A stretch of 64,000 nt of DNA from Jeotgalicoccus coquinae (GTDB lineage: Bacteria > Bacillota > Bacilli > Staphylococcales > Salinicoccaceae). The stretch lies in contig NZ_JACHFF010000003.1 of assembly GCF_014207425.1 (NCBI RefSeq), forward strand, positions 62,001 through 126,000, written 5' to 3'. Below the pieces are notes generated by a model. The model searched no databases, had not been told where the DNA came from, and saw only the letters and a program-made list of their open reading frames with translations. A program made the translations under genes and the position numbers. Positions 10,891 through 22,740 of this stretch are shown in pieces. The stretch's first letter is position 1. Each line of letters begins with the position of its first letter.

Positions 10891-12972
10891 ATGGCAAGAC
10901 CATTTACTTTAGAAAACACTCGTAATATCGGTATCATGGCGCACATCGACGCAGGTAAAACTACGACGACTGAACGTATTCTTTATTACACAGGACGTAT
11001 CCACAAACTAGGTGAAACACACGAAGGTGCTTCACAAATGGACTGGATGGCGCAGGAGCAGGAACGTGGAATCACGATCACATCTGCTGCGACTACAGCC
11101 GAATGGGACGGACACCGTGTAAACATTATCGATACACCGGGACACGTAGACTTCACTGTTGAAGTTGAACGTTCACTACGTGTACTTGATAGTGCGGTTA
11201 CAGTACTTGATGCACAATCAGGTGTTGAGCCACAAACAGAAACAGTATGGCGTCAAGCGACGACATACGGCGTTCCAAGACTGGTATTTGTAAACAAAAT
11301 GGACAAAATCGGTGCAGACTTCCAGTATGCAGTAGGCACTGTAAAAGACCGTTTACAGGCAAATATTCACCCGATTCAAATTCCAATTGGTGCAGAAGAT
11401 AATTTCTCAGGAATCATTGATCTTGTAGAAATGAAAGCTCACCTTTACAGTAATGATTTAGGAACTGACATTGAGACAGTTGAAATTCCTGAAGAACACA
11501 TGGACAGAGCTGTAGAAGCAAGAGAATCTCTAATCGAAGGTTTAGCTGACGTTAACGAAGACGTTATGGAAAAATACCTTGGCGGAGAAGAACTTTCTCT
11601 AGAAGAACTCAAAGCAGCAATTCGTAAAGCGACTTGTGATGTTGAATTCTACCCTGCACTATGTGGTACTGCATTCAAAAATAAAGGTGTTCAATTACTG
11701 CTTAACGCGGTAGTAGAATATCTTCCTTCTCCATTAGACGTTAAACCAATTGTTGGTCATAAAGTGGATAATGAAGAAGAAGAATATATTGCAAAACCGG
11801 ATGATTCTGAGCCGTTTGCAGCATTAGCGTTCAAAGTAATGACGGATCCATTCGTTGGTAAGCTTACTTTCTTCCGCGTGTACTCTGGTACACTTGATGC
11901 TGGTTCTTACGTTCAGAACACTACTAAAGGCAAACGTGAACGTGTTGGCCGTATCTTACAGATGCACGCTAACTCACGTGAAGAAATCGCAACTGTGTAC
12001 TCAGGCGATATCGCTGCTGCAGTAGGTCTTAAAGACACTGGTACAGGTGACACTCTTACACAAGAGAAACTTGACGTAATCCTTGAGTCTATGGAATTCC
12101 CTGAGCCGGTAATTCACTTATCGGTTGAGCCGAAGTCTAAAGGCGACCAGGATAAGTTAACGACTGCACTTGTTAAACTGCAAGAAGAAGACCCGACGTT
12201 CACAGCCCGTACTGATAAAGAAACTGGACAAGTTATTATCGGCGGTATGGGTGAGCTTCACCTGGACGTACTTGTTGACCGTATGAAACGTGAATTCAAA
12301 GTTGAATGTAACGTTGGTGCGCCAATGGTATCTTACCGTGAAACATTTACTGTACCTGCGAAGGTTCAAGGTAAATTTGCCCGCCAATCCGGTGGTCGCG
12401 GTCAGTTCGGTGACGTTCACATTGAATTTACTCCAAACGAACAAGGTGCCGGTTTCGAATTCGAAAACGCAATTGTCGGCGGGGTAGTTCCACGTGAATA
12501 TATTCCATCTGTAGAAGCTGGACTTAGAGATTCTATGGAAAACGGTGTTCTTGCCGGTTATCCACTAGTTGACGTTAAGGCTAAACTTTACGATGGTTCA
12601 TACCACGATGTCGATTCATCTGAGATGGCGTTTAAAGTTGCTGCATCACTTGCACTGAGAGAAGCTGCTAAAGTTTGTAAAGCTGTTCTTTTAGAGCCGA
12701 TGATGAAAGTAGAAATCGTTATGCCGGAAGAATATTTAGGAGACATCATGGGTGACGTAACAAGCCGTCGCGGACGTGTAGATGGTATGAACGCTCGTGG
12801 TAACGCTCAAGTCGTTAACGCATTCGTTCCACTATCGGAAATGTTCGGTTACGCAACGTCATTACGTTCTAACACACAAGGTCGCGGTACTTACTCAATG
12901 GTATTCGACCACTATGAAGAAGTTCCTAAATCAGTATCTGAAGAAATCATCAAGAAAAACACTGGCGAATAA
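10891..12972 (+). CDS. fusA: Elongation factor G
   Basis: EF-G is the GTPase that drives ribosomal translocation. The 693-residue protein has the G1 loop AHIDAGKTT (residues about 17-25), switch I near [12 protein letters not shown]3 DTPGHVDF, G4 NKMD, and the C-terminal domains IV-V ending in [28 protein letters not shown] precedes ATG 10891. It is the third gene of the str operon and is the target of fusidic acid in this family. Confidence 0.98.
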   Translation: MARPFTLENTRNIGIMAHIDAGKTTTTERILYYTGRIHKLGETHEGASQMDWMAQEQERGITITSAATTAEWDGHRVNIIDTPGHVDFTVEVERSLRVLDSAVTVLDAQSGVEPQTETVWRQATTYGVPRLVFVNKMDKIGADFQYAVGTVKDRLQANIHPIQIPIGAEDNFSGIIDLVEMKAHLYSNDLGTDIETVEIPEEHMDRAVEARESLIEGLADVNEDVMEKYLGGEELSLEELKAAIRKATCDVEFYPALCGTAFKNKGVQLLLNAVVEYLPSPLDVKPIVGHKVDNEEEEYIAKPDDSEPFAALAFKVMTDPFVGKLTFFRVYSGTLDAGSYVQNTTKGKRERVGRILQMHANSREEIATVYSGDIAAAVGLKDTGTGDTLTQEKLDVILESMEFPEPVIHLSVEPKSKGDQDKLTTALVKLQEEDPTFTARTDKETGQVIIGGMGELHLDVLVDRMKREFKVECNVGAPMVSYRETFTVPAKVQGKFARQSGGRGQFGDVHIEFTPNEQGAGFEFENAIVGGVVPREYIPSVEAGLRDSMENGVLAGYPLVDVKAKLYDGSYHDVDSSEMAFKVAASLALREAAKVCKAVLLEPMMKVEIVMPEEYLGDIMGDVTSRRGRVDGMNARGNAQVVNAFVPLSEMFGYATSLRSNTQGRGTYSMVFDHYEEVPKSVSEEIIKKNTGE

Positions 12973-13027
12973 TTCATATACTTGATTTTTTAGAATAAAT
13001 GCTTTATAAGTGTTGTAAGAAAGACAT

Positions 13028-13057
13028 CGAGACGGGCTCGTCCCGTTCTCGGGTTTT
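13028..13057 (+). terminator. Weak terminator/attenuator between fusA and tuf
   Basis: CGAGACGGG (13028-13036) pairs, with one bulge, with CCCGTTCTCG (13042-13051), followed by GGTTTT. The short T run makes it a partial terminator; tuf is often more strongly expressed than fusA. Confidence 0.5.
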
Positions 13058-13098
13058 ATATAAAAAATAATGTTCTATATAAGGAGAGGTATTTTACA

Positions 13099-14283
13099 AT
13101 GGGTAAAGAAAAATTTGACCGTTCGAAAACACATGCCAACATTGGTACTATTGGTCACGTTGACCACGGTAAAACAACTTTAACAGCTGCTATCGCAACT
13201 GTATTATCTAAACACGGTGGCGGAGAAGCACAAAGCTACGACATGGTAGACAACGCACCTGAAGAAAAAGAGCGTGGTATTACAATTAACACGTCTCACA
13301 TCGAGTACGAAACTGAAAAACGTCACTACGCACACGTAGACTGCCCAGGACACGCTGACTATGTTAAAAACATGATCACTGGTGCTGCACAAATGGATGG
13401 CGGTATCTTAGTAGTATCTGCTGCTGATGGCCCAATGCCACAAACTCGTGAGCACATCCTTCTTTCACGTAACGTAGGTGTACCTGCACTTGTTGTATTC
13501 TTAAACAAAGTTGACATGGTAGACGACGAAGAACTACTTGAATTAGTTGAAATGGAAGTTCGTGAATTACTTTCTGAGTATGACTTCCCTGGCGACGACG
13601 TTCCAGTAATCTCTGGTTCAGCTCTTAAAGCACTTGAAGGTGTTGAAGAGTACGAACAAAAAATTCTTGACCTTATGAACGCTGTTGATGAGTACATTCC
13701 AACTCCGGAACGTGACTCTGACAAGCCATTCATGATGCCAGTTGAGGACGTTTTCTCAATCACTGGCCGTGGTACTGTTGCTACAGGACGTGTTGAGCGT
13801 GGACAAGTTAAAGTCGGCGAAGAAATCGAAATCATTGGTATCACTGAGTCTAAGAAAACAACTGTTACAGGTGTAGAAATGTTCCGTAAGCTTCTTGATT
13901 ACGCTGAAGCTGGTGACAACATCGGTGCTCTTTTACGTGGTGTATCACGTGAAGACATCCAGCGTGGACAGGTTTTAGCTGCTCCAGGATCAATCACACC
14001 ACACACAAACTTCAAAGCTGAAGTTTATGTTCTTTCAAAAGAAGAAGGTGGACGTCACACTCCATTCTTCACTAACTACCGCCCACAGTTCTACTTCCGT
14101 ACAACTGACGTAACTGGCGTATGTAACTTACCTGAAGGAACTGAAATGGTTATGCCTGGTGACAACGTTGAAATGACAGTAGAACTTATTTCACCAATCG
14201 CTATTGAAGACGGTACACGTTTCTCAATCCGCGAAGGTGGACGTACTGTAGGATCAGGCGTTGTAACTGAAATCCAAAAATAA
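13099..14283 (+). CDS. tuf: Elongation factor Tu
   Basis: EF-Tu delivers aminoacyl-tRNA to the ribosome A site. The 394-residue product has the GTPase loops GHVDHGKTT (residues about 19-27), DCPGHADY and NKVDM, then the two beta-barrel domains ([20 protein letters not shown] and the C-terminal [14 protein letters not shown]). AAGGAGAGG precedes ATG 13099. It follows fusA by 126 bases and ends the translation factor cluster at a strong terminator. Codon use is the restricted set typical of highly expressed genes. Confidence 0.98.
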   Translation: MGKEKFDRSKTHANIGTIGHVDHGKTTLTAAIATVLSKHGGGEAQSYDMVDNAPEEKERGITINTSHIEYETEKRHYAHVDCPGHADYVKNMITGAAQMDGGILVVSAADGPMPQTREHILLSRNVGVPALVVFLNKVDMVDDEELLELVEMEVRELLSEYDFPGDDVPVISGSALKALEGVEEYEQKILDLMNAVDEYIPTPERDSDKPFMMPVEDVFSITGRGTVATGRVERGQVKVGEEIEIIGITESKKTTVTGVEMFRKLLDYAEAGDNIGALLRGVSREDIQRGQVLAAPGSITPHTNFKAEVYVLSKEEGGRHTPFFTNYRPQFYFRTTDVTGVCNLPEGTEMVMPGDNVEMTVELISPIAIEDGTRFSIREGGRTVGSGVVTEIQK

Positions 14284-14311
14284 TAATTTTTGAATTGTTA
14301 TAACTATAAAG

Positions 14312-14345
14312 AAAAGAGCTGAGATTTTATCTCAGCTCTTTTTTG
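14312..14345 (+). terminator. Terminator after tuf
   Basis: A perfect stem AAGAGCTGAGA/TCTCAGCTCTT with a short loop is followed by a T run to 14344. A flanking A run means it may also act on the convergent amidohydrolase operon. Confidence 0.93.
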
Positions 14346-14365
14346 TGCTTATTTTTATTTTGATG

Positions 14366-15538
14366 TTATCTTTTATCGAAATTTAAAACTGCTTTCAGGA
14401 GTGTTTCGACACCTGTCTTCATACCGTCTTCGTCGATATCGAACAAAGGATGGTGATGCGGTATATCTGCATTCTTCTCGCTGTTATGTACACCTGTGTA
14501 AAAGTAGCATCCCGGTTTTTCCTGGATGAAGTAGGAGAAATCTTCGCCGCCCATTGCGGGACCGACTTCTTCAACACCTGACACGAACGCTGCACCTTCT
14601 CTCACGTTATCCACAACGTAGTCGAGGAGGGCGTGATCGTTTTTCATCGACGGATAACCGTACATAATTTCAAGGTCTGCATTGACGTTGAAACTTGCGC
14701 TGATACCGAGACAGATCTGTTCGAGCCGTTTCGCTGCAATTTCCCTTACTTCCGGCGTGTAGGTTCTGAACGTTCCTTTAATTTCTGCTGTACCCGGTAT
14801 AACGTTGAATACCGTACCGGCATTGTACGCGCCGATAGTTACGACCGCAGAGTCCAGAGGGCTGACGGATCGCGACACAATCGTCTGTACTTGCTGAATC
14901 AGCGATGCTGAAGCAATGATCGGATCGTGAGTGACCTGCGGTGTTGCACCGTGTCCGCCAAGTCCGCGTACCGTAATTTTAAATGAATCTGCATTAGCGT
15001 ACATCGTATCGTAGTTATATTTAATCGTACCAACCGGGAATTTAGTGGAAACATGAGTCCCGAATACATAATCGACATCGTCGAGCGCACCGTCTTCAAT
15101 CATTGCTTTAGCACCGCCCGGGAGCAGCTCTTCTGCGTGCTGGTGAAGGAATACAACGTTGACCGGCAGTTCTTCTTTGTGTGCTGTTAAAATTTTAGCC
15201 ATCGTAATGAGCATGGCTGTATGCGCATCGTGACCGCATGCATGCATAACGCCGGGTGTTTTAGATTTATAAGGCACATCTTTCTCGTCGTGAATCGGCA
15301 GTGCATCAAAGTCTGCGCGGAGTGCCACAGTTTCGAAGTCGCCGTTCACATGAAGACGTGCAACGATGCCGTTGCCGCCGACATCCTGTCTGATATCGAG
15401 ACCGAGATCTTTTATCTGGTCATAAATCCATTTTTTCGTATTCATTTCCTGGAAAGAGATTTCAGGATGCTGATGCATATATCTTCGAAGTTCCACCATT
15501 GAATCGTAGTGGTCATTTATTACTTGTTTTATATCCAT
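14366..15538 (-). CDS. M20 family amidohydrolase/peptidase, copy 1 of the tandem array
   Basis: This is an M20D-type metal-dependent hydrolase (relatives cleave N-acyl amino acids, hippurate or indole-acetyl conjugates). The 390-residue protein has the metal-site motif MHACGHDAHT (residues about 97-106), HQHAEE with the catalytic Glu (about 132-137), and GGEDFSY near the C-terminus. Its start codon overlaps the stop of the next upstream gene by one base (TAATG), so it is translationally coupled. It is the last gene of a three-gene operon of paralogues. The substrate cannot be told from sequence. Confidence 0.9.
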   Translation of the reverse strand: MDIKQVINDHYDSMVELRRYMHQHPEISFQEMNTKKWIYDQIKDLGLDIRQDVGGNGIVARLHVNGDFETVALRADFDALPIHDEKDVPYKSKTPGVMHACGHDAHTAMLITMAKILTAHKEELPVNVVFLHQHAEELLPGGAKAMIEDGALDDVDYVFGTHVSTKFPVGTIKYNYDTMYANADSFKITVRGLGGHGATPQVTHDPIIASASLIQQVQTIVSRSVSPLDSAVVTIGAYNAGTVFNVIPGTAEIKGTFRTYTPEVREIAAKRLEQICLGISASFNVNADLEIMYGYPSMKNDHALLDYVVDNVREGAAFVSGVEEVGPAMGGEDFSYFIQEKPGCYFYTGVHNSEKNADIPHHHPLFDIDEDGMKTGVETLLKAVLNFDKR

Positions 15539-16725
15539 TATCGGGACTCCTTTTCTAAATACGTAAATACAGATTCCAGCATAACGCTCACTGCATTAAC
15601 CATACCCTTTTCATCAATATCGAAATGAGCGTGGTGGTGAGGGAAATCTGCTTTAAAGCTTGAGTTTCTGACACCTGTATAAAAGAATGTACCGGGGACC
15701 CGCTGCAAATAATAAGAGAAGTCTTCTCCGCCGAGATCCGGTTCCAGTCTGATAGTTTCGTTGACTGTGGAAATTCTCTCTGCACTTTCAAGTACAATGT
15801 CCGTCATTTCATCGTCATTGACTACAGGCGGATAACCTTTCATATAGTCGAGATCGAATGATACACCGGTCGTTCTGACCAGTCCTTCAAGTGTCCGGTT
15901 AAGTTCTTTAATCATCGTTTCCTGCATTTCATGATTAAATGAGCGGATTGTTCCGCCGATTGTCACTTCATCCGGTATAACGTTATGCTGATTGCCCGCA
16001 TTGAACATCGTAATCGACAGCACGACTGAATCCATTGCGTTCGTGCGTCTCGTTACTGCGTACTGCAGCTGGTTGCAGAGTGCAATACCGGCTGCGACGG
16101 GATCGATTGTGTCGTGGGGACGTGAAGCATGTCCGCCGCGCCCTTTTATTTTAATAGTAAAGTCATCAGGAATACCTGTCGCCGTGCCGTACTTGTATCC
16201 TATTTTTCCGACGTCGAGCGACGTTGATACATGCTGGCCGAATATGGCATCGACACCGTCGAGGCAGCCGTCTGCAATCATCTGAATCGCACCGCCGGGA
16301 TCAACTTCTTCCGCGTGCTGGTGAATGAAGACGATATTGCCTTTCAGTTCGTCTTTCATTCCGCTTAAAATTTTAGCGGCAGTCAGGACGATTGCCGTAT
16401 GTGCATCGTGCCCGCAGGCATGCATGACACCGGGCACTGTTGATTTATACGGTGTATCTTTCAAATCCTGGATAGGCAGTGCATCGAAATCAGCTCTTAA
16501 CGCTACAGTAGGAAGCGATTTATCGACAATCAGGCTGCCGACTACACCGCGTCCGCCGATGCCTTCACGCACGTCGATATCGAGACTGCGCAGATAATCT
16601 GCGATGTAAGCAGGAGTATGAATTTCCTGAAACGACAATTCCGGATACATGTGAAGGTGTCTCCGGAGCTGAACCATTTCGCCAAACTGCTGATTAACTG
16701 CTTTTTCAATTGTTGTTACGTCCAT
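15538..16725 (-). CDS. M20 family amidohydrolase/peptidase, copy 2 of the tandem array
   Basis: A 395-residue M20D hydrolase homologous along its whole length to both neighbours. It keeps LRADFDALPIQD, MHACGHDAHT, HQHAEE and GGEDFSY. It begins 10 bases before the stop of copy 3 and ends by overlapping copy 1, so the three genes form one tightly packed minus-strand operon. Tandem duplication followed by divergence is the likely origin, and different substrates for each copy is an inference. Confidence 0.9.
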   Translation of the reverse strand: MDVTTIEKAVNQQFGEMVQLRRHLHMYPELSFQEIHTPAYIADYLRSLDIDVREGIGGRGVVGSLIVDKSLPTVALRADFDALPIQDLKDTPYKSTVPGVMHACGHDAHTAIVLTAAKILSGMKDELKGNIVFIHQHAEEVDPGGAIQMIADGCLDGVDAIFGQHVSTSLDVGKIGYKYGTATGIPDDFTIKIKGRGGHASRPHDTIDPVAAGIALCNQLQYAVTRRTNAMDSVVLSITMFNAGNQHNVIPDEVTIGGTIRSFNHEMQETMIKELNRTLEGLVRTTGVSFDLDYMKGYPPVVNDDEMTDIVLESAERISTVNETIRLEPDLGGEDFSYYLQRVPGTFFYTGVRNSSFKADFPHHHAHFDIDEKGMVNAVSVMLESVFTYLEKESR

Positions 16726-17903
16726 TTGATCACCGATTCTTTTTCCAGAATTTTCATGAACATCATCAGTGCTGTTTCCATTGCATCTTCGTCGATATCA
16801 AACATATCGGTATGGTGCGCAGGAGTCGTTTTTTTGTCTTCGTTTCCTGTACCCGTGTAGAAGAACGCGCCGGGTTTATCTAAAATATAATACGAGAAAT
16901 CTTCGCCGATCATTAAAGGATCTGCTTCTTTAAACGGCAGACCGAGTTCTTTGGCTGCATCTTCAATGATCTGTGCTTCTGTTTCGTGATTTATAACAGC
17001 GGGATAGCCGAAATTGTACTTCATATCGGCAGTTGCACCGCGTTTTTTAGTAGTGTATTCCACTTCGTTTTTAAAGATTTCATAAATTTTTTCTTTTACT
17101 TCCTGTTTGAATGTACGGACAGTACCGGTAATTCTAACCGTATCGGGGATGACGTTGAATGCATCTCCGCCGTTGACACTGCCGACAGTAACCACTGCGT
17201 TGTCAATCGGTGAAATCTGCCGCGATACTGCTGTCTGAAGATTCGTAATCAGTTCTGCTGCAACGACAATCGGATCAACTGTCAGATCCGGGTACGCAGC
17301 GTGGCCGCCAGAGCCCTGCAGCGTAATGTAGAATCCGTCCGGACTTGCAATCATTGCACCGGGTTTAGTCTGGACTTCGTGCGTCTCGAACTGGCTCCAG
17401 TAATGCTGGCCGTAAACTTTATCGATACCGTCAAGAACATTATCATCAACCATGGATTTTGCGCCGCCCGGCTGTACTTCTTCGCCGTACTGGAAGATAA
17501 ACGACACAGTGCCGCTTAAATTGTCTTTATTAGCCACTACAGTGTCCACGAGCGCTAAAAGGGTGCTCGTATGACCATCGTGCCCGCAGGCATGCATAGC
17601 ACCCGGATTTTGCGATTTATAAGGCACATCTTTCTGGTCCTGAATAGGGAGTGCGTCAAAATCAGCGCGGACAGCAATGTGCGGACTGCCCGATCCGATA
17701 GAAGCAACGATACCGGCACCTTCGTTTTCATCGTTTACACCGACGTTTTCACGAATGTTCAGTTCAGGATGCTGCTCGAGCTTACCTAAAATAAACTGGT
17801 ATGTTTCTTTCTCTTTAAATGATACTTCCGGATGCATATGCATATGTCTTCTGTTTGTAACCATCTCGGGAAGCTTTGATGATGCGATATCTTTAATGCT
17901 CAT
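16716..17903 (-). CDS. M20 family amidohydrolase/peptidase, copy 3 (promoter-proximal)
   Basis: First gene of the three-gene M20D operon, 395 aa, with GGAGG just upstream of the ATG. It keeps MHACGHDGHT and the paired Glu of the active site, but the usual HQHAEE is FQYGEE and the usual GGEDFSY is IGEDFSY. It also has a longer N-terminal segment (NVGVNDENEGAGIVASIG). These changes point to an altered substrate pocket. It is transcribed divergently from kbl. Confidence 0.88.
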   Translation of the reverse strand: MSIKDIASSKLPEMVTNRRHMHMHPEVSFKEKETYQFILGKLEQHPELNIRENVGVNDENEGAGIVASIGSGSPHIAVRADFDALPIQDQKDVPYKSQNPGAMHACGHDGHTSTLLALVDTVVANKDNLSGTVSFIFQYGEEVQPGGAKSMVDDNVLDGIDKVYGQHYWSQFETHEVQTKPGAMIASPDGFYITLQGSGGHAAYPDLTVDPIVVAAELITNLQTAVSRQISPIDNAVVTVGSVNGGDAFNVIPDTVRITGTVRTFKQEVKEKIYEIFKNEVEYTTKKRGATADMKYNFGYPAVINHETEAQIIEDAAKELGLPFKEADPLMIGEDFSYYILDKPGAFFYTGTGNEDKKTTPAHHTDMFDIDEDAMETALMMFMKILEKESVIKWT

Positions 17904-18018
17904 GATTGAACCTCCATAACTGTTTTCTATTCATATTATCAGAGCCGGGGGAACTTTAAAATATAAACCGCTTAAAAGTTAGAAAATTACAACAATATAA
18001 ACTATTTGTTATCGCTCT

Positions 18019-18044
18019 AAGAAAGCGCTTAGATATGCTAAAAT
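18019..18044 (+). promoter_or_regulatory. kbl promoter with overlapping cre-like box
   Basis: An extended -10 element TGC-TAAAAT spans 18036-18044. Immediately upstream, 18019-18031 (AAGAAAGCGCTTA) matches the catabolite-responsive element consensus WTGAAARCGYTTW at 12 of 13 positions. A CcpA site here would lie between the -35 region and the -10 and should repress kbl when a preferred sugar is present. Binding is inference. Confidence 0.5.
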
Positions 18045-18066
18045 GTTAGGTAAGGAGGGGACGTAT

Positions 18067-19257
18067 ATGTCACAAAAATTAGAACAGTATTTACAATCGA
18101 ATTTAGAGTATTTGAAGGACAACGGCTTATACAATGAAATAGATGTAGTAGAAGGTGCAAACGGTCCTGAAATTACGGTGGCAGGCAAGAGCTTAATTAA
18201 CTTATCATCGAATAACTATTTAGGTCTTGCAACAGATGAAAAACTGAAAGAAGCAGCGATCGAAGCGATTAAAACTCATGGTGTAGGTGCAGGTGCGGTA
18301 CGTACAATCAACGGTACGCTCGATCTGCACGTAGAGCTTGAAGATACACTTGCAGAATTCAAGGGTACTGAAGCAGCGGTTGCATTCCAGTCAGGATTCA
18401 ACTGTAATATGGCGGCAATCCAGGCGGTAATGAACAAAGAAGATGCGATTTTATCGGATGAGTTAAACCACGCATCAATTATCGACGGATGCCGTTTATC
18501 AAAAGCTAAAATTATCCGCGTAAATCATTCGGATATGGACGATCTCCGCCGGAAAGCGAAAGAAGCGGTGGAATCAGGACTTTATAAAAAAGTAATGTAC
18601 ATCACAGACGGTGTATTCTCGATGGACGGGGACGTTGCAAAACTTCCAGAAATCGTTGAGATTGCTAAAGAATTCGACTTAATTACTTATGTCGATGACG
18701 CGCACGGATCAGGCGTAATGGGCAAAGGAGCCGGCACAGTTAAGCACTTCGGCCTGGAAAAAGAAATCGACCTGCAGATGGGTACTTTATCGAAAGCAAT
18801 CGGAGTTGTCGGCGGATACGTTGCCGGATCTCAGGATTTAATTGATTACCTGAAAGTAGCGGCACGACCGTTCCTGTTCTCAACTTCATTAACACCGGGA
18901 GATACGAAAGCGATTACTGAAGCGGTTAAAACTTTAATGGCTTCAACTGAGCTGCATGATAAGTTATGGGAGAACGGTGATTATCTGAAAGCCGGCTTAA
19001 AAGATTTAGGCTTTGAAATTGGTAATTCAGAAACTCCGATTACACCTTGTATTATCGGTGACGAGAAGAAAGCACAGGAATTCTCGAAACGTCTTAAAGA
19101 AGAGGGCGTTTATGCGAAGTCAATCGTCTTCCCGACAGTGCCAAAAGGTACGGGTCGCGTAAGAAACATGCCGACAGCGGCACACACGAAAGAAATGCTC
19201 GACAAAGCGCTTGAAATTTACGCAAAAGTCGGCCGTGAAATGGGAATTATCAGCTAA
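18067..19257 (+). CDS. kbl: Glycine C-acetyltransferase (2-amino-3-ketobutyrate CoA ligase)
   Basis: This PLP enzyme converts 2-amino-3-ketobutyrate plus CoA to glycine and acetyl-CoA, the second step of threonine breakdown. The 396-residue product is of the alpha-oxoamine synthase family: [11 protein letters not shown] near the N-terminus, [11 protein letters not shown] (PLP ring contact), and the Schiff-base lysine in [14 protein letters not shown] choose ATG 18067 behind AAGGAGGGG (18052-18060); an in-frame ATG at 18043 overlaps the promoter. It is followed by the threonine dehydrogenase gene after 32 bases. Family members such as BioF are close, but the neighbour supports Kbl. Confidence 0.93.
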   Translation: MSQKLEQYLQSNLEYLKDNGLYNEIDVVEGANGPEITVAGKSLINLSSNNYLGLATDEKLKEAAIEAIKTHGVGAGAVRTINGTLDLHVELEDTLAEFKGTEAAVAFQSGFNCNMAAIQAVMNKEDAILSDELNHASIIDGCRLSKAKIIRVNHSDMDDLRRKAKEAVESGLYKKVMYITDGVFSMDGDVAKLPEIVEIAKEFDLITYVDDAHGSGVMGKGAGTVKHFGLEKEIDLQMGTLSKAIGVVGGYVAGSQDLIDYLKVAARPFLFSTSLTPGDTKAITEAVKTLMASTELHDKLWENGDYLKAGLKDLGFEIGNSETPITPCIIGDEKKAQEFSKRLKEEGVYAKSIVFPTVPKGTGRVRNMPTAAHTKEMLDKALEIYAKVGREMGIIS

Positions 19258-19289
19258 AACATAAACTTTTCGAATAAGGGGAAACAATC

Positions 19290-20246
19290 ATGGAACGAAT
19301 TATAGTTACAGGGGCGCTCGGCCAGATTGGAACAGAGTTAACCGTTAAATTAAGAGAAATTTACGGTGAGGACAATGTTCTGCCGACAGATATTAAAGAA
19401 CCTGTGGATTCACCGCTTGAGGGCAAAGCTTTCGAAATACTGGATGTTACGGATTTCGAAGCGATGGAACACACTGCACGTGAATTTAAAGCAGATACAA
19501 TTATGCATCTGGCAGCGCTGTTAAGTGCGACATGTGAAAAAGATCCAATGCTTGCATGGAACATTAATATGGGCGGGCTGGTTAACGCACTGGAAACAGC
19601 GCGTAAACTTAATCTGCAATTCTTCACGCCAAGTTCCATCGGTGCGTTCGGTCCGGAAACACCGAAAGTAAATACACCGCAGACGACGATTCAGCGCCCG
19701 ACAACAATGTACGGCGTCAACAAAGTATCGGGAGAACTGCTGTGTGATTACTACTTTGAGAAATTCGGCGTGGATACTCGCGGCGTGCGTTTCCCGGGAC
19801 TTATTTCACACGTGAGAGAGCCCGGCGGCGGTACGACGGATTACGCTGTGGAAATTTACTTTGAAGCGGTGAAAAACGGCAAGTACACATCATTTATCGG
19901 TAAAGATACATTTATGGATATGATGTATATGGATGACGCGATTCAGGCGATTATCGACTTAATGGAAGCGGACGGCAGCAAGCTTGAAAACCGCAACGCA
20001 TTTAATGTAACGAACATCAGTCTTGAGCCGGAAATGGTGGCAGCATCAATCCGCCGTCACTATCCGGAATTCGAATTAAATTACGATGTTGATCCTGTCA
20101 GACAGGGTATTGCCGAAAGCTGGCCGGACAGCATCGACGCATCTGAAGCGAAACGCCAGTGGGGCTTCAAGGCATCTTTTGATTTGGATAAAATGACTGA
20201 TACAATGATAGAAGCGATACAGAGCAAAAACCGGGCCGGGATTTAA
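19290..20246 (+). CDS. SDR-type L-threonine 3-dehydrogenase (NAD-dependent epimerase-like)
   Basis: This 318-residue extended short-chain dehydrogenase has the NAD loop GALGQIG (residues about 7-13) and the catalytic Tyr-x-x-x-Lys as YGVNK (about 141-145). It resembles the UDP-galactose epimerase-like threonine dehydrogenases, which oxidise threonine to 2-amino-3-ketobutyrate. Its place directly after kbl gives both steps of threonine to glycine plus acetyl-CoA in one operon. The activity is inferred from family and context; other sugar-nucleotide roles are less likely. Confidence 0.85.
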   Translation: MERIIVTGALGQIGTELTVKLREIYGEDNVLPTDIKEPVDSPLEGKAFEILDVTDFEAMEHTAREFKADTIMHLAALLSATCEKDPMLAWNINMGGLVNALETARKLNLQFFTPSSIGAFGPETPKVNTPQTTIQRPTTMYGVNKVSGELLCDYYFEKFGVDTRGVRFPGLISHVREPGGGTTDYAVEIYFEAVKNGKYTSFIGKDTFMDMMYMDDAIQAIIDLMEADGSKLENRNAFNVTNISLEPEMVAASIRRHYPEFELNYDVDPVRQGIAESWPDSIDASEAKRQWGFKASFDLDKMTDTMIEAIQSKNRAGI

Positions 20247-20281
20247 TAACAAGGTCCCGTCCGGTTCGTGGAGGGTGACGA

Positions 20282-21482
<1,201 letters not shown>

Positions 21483-21735
21483 ATTTTATTTGAAATTGTC
21501 GTAATTTAATTGCTGTTCAATCTTTAAATATACCAGGGAAGTAATAACATTTATATAGAAAATAGTAAGAAACGGTATTTATAAGAATCCAAAAAAATCC
21601 AAAAGTCAGTGACTTTCTGCAGTATCATCAGCAGTTTTACGAAAATTGATTAAACATGACTTTTTTAAAAGAAAAACGTACTTTTCGCCTATATATAGAG
21701 TAAGAGGTACTTTTTATTTTAAAGGAGGAAATTGG

Positions 21736-22719
21736 ATGTACTTAAATAAAAGAAGAATGCCGCTGGAACTTTTATATTACAATGCGTTGTCATTTAGAAA
21801 AGAACTCAGCCGCCAGGAAAAGTACGAAAAGGAGAAAATTCAAAGAGGATATGAAGGTGAATGTCAGTACGATCAAATTTTAGATGAAGCAGGCCATGAC
21901 AATATTTATGTAATTAGAGATGTTTATCTGAAAACAGGTAATACAGATACCCAGTATGATACGATAATTATTTCTGAAAATAGAGTCGTTATTAATGAAA
22001 TTAAAAATTATACAGGGGATTACCGGTATGAAAATAACAGATGGTTTAGAAATAATAAAGATATCAATGATAATGCTTTTGCTCAGCTGGACAGAGCGAA
22101 AGGGAAACTGATGAATCTGATGGATGAGGCTGAGCTGCATGTGAAAGTGGAAGCGGCACTGGTATTTACCAGTGATGACTTGAGGCTTTCTTCCGAAGAT
22201 CAGCGAATTTGGCAGGAAACTATTGTGCGCAACCACCTGAGAAACTATCTCCGTCAGTTTTATAATGAATATCTGGGAAACAAAGCAAAAAGTATAGCTA
22301 ATCTCATACGTAACGCCGTAGTTGAGAATACCTACTTTAAAGAAACAGCAGATATTAACCAATTGCGACGCGGTTTATATTGCGGTGAATGCGGCAGCTT
22401 TAATCTGATAAAAAAACGATTCCAGTTTTGTTGTGCAGAATGTGAGACGGTTGAAAGCTCAGATTCACATTTGTTGCGTGCAATGCATAACTATAAATAT
22501 TTATTTTATAACCAGCCAATGACTCAGAGTTCCCTTACTTATCTGATTAACGATGAAATTAACAGAAGTACAATTTACCGTGCTTTCCAAAAGTACTGTC
22601 ACATAAATAGAAAAGGAAATTATACGACTTATACTTTGAAATATCAGGATTTAGAGGAAGCGCTGGAGCTTCATCGGAAAACTCAGCGCTATAAAGATAA
22701 ATTAGTGACGAATAGATAA
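21736..22719 (+). CDS. NERD-domain protein with C-terminal zinc ribbon
   Basis: The nuclease-related domain lies at residues about 35-160: EGECQYDQIL, then YDTIIISENRVVINEIKNYTGDY, giving the Asp ... Glu-x-Lys pattern of the PD-(D/E)xK-like fold. A C-terminal CGECG ... CCAEC cluster (about residues 219-242) is a likely four-cysteine zinc ribbon. ATG 21736 follows AAAGGAGG at 21721-21728; an in-frame upstream start at 21646 has none. 327 aa. The 277-base gap before it shows no clear element. The role is unknown; NERD proteins are suspected DNA-processing factors. Confidence 0.8.
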   Translation: MYLNKRRMPLELLYYNALSFRKELSRQEKYEKEKIQRGYEGECQYDQILDEAGHDNIYVIRDVYLKTGNTDTQYDTIIISENRVVINEIKNYTGDYRYENNRWFRNNKDINDNAFAQLDRAKGKLMNLMDEAELHVKVEAALVFTSDDLRLSSEDQRIWQETIVRNHLRNYLRQFYNEYLGNKAKSIANLIRNAVVENTYFKETADINQLRRGLYCGECGSFNLIKKRFQFCCAECETVESSDSHLLRAMHNYKYLFYNQPMTQSSLTYLINDEINRSTIYRAFQKYCHINRKGNYTTYTLKYQDLEEALELHRKTQRYKDKLVTNR

Positions 22720-22740
22720 AAATTGTGCGTAAATGGGTTA

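Noticed and set aside
13204-13844. Long antisense frames within tuf, and similar ones in rpoB and rpoC
   Set aside because: They mirror strongly biased codon use of highly expressed genes, lack ribosome binding sites and match no family.
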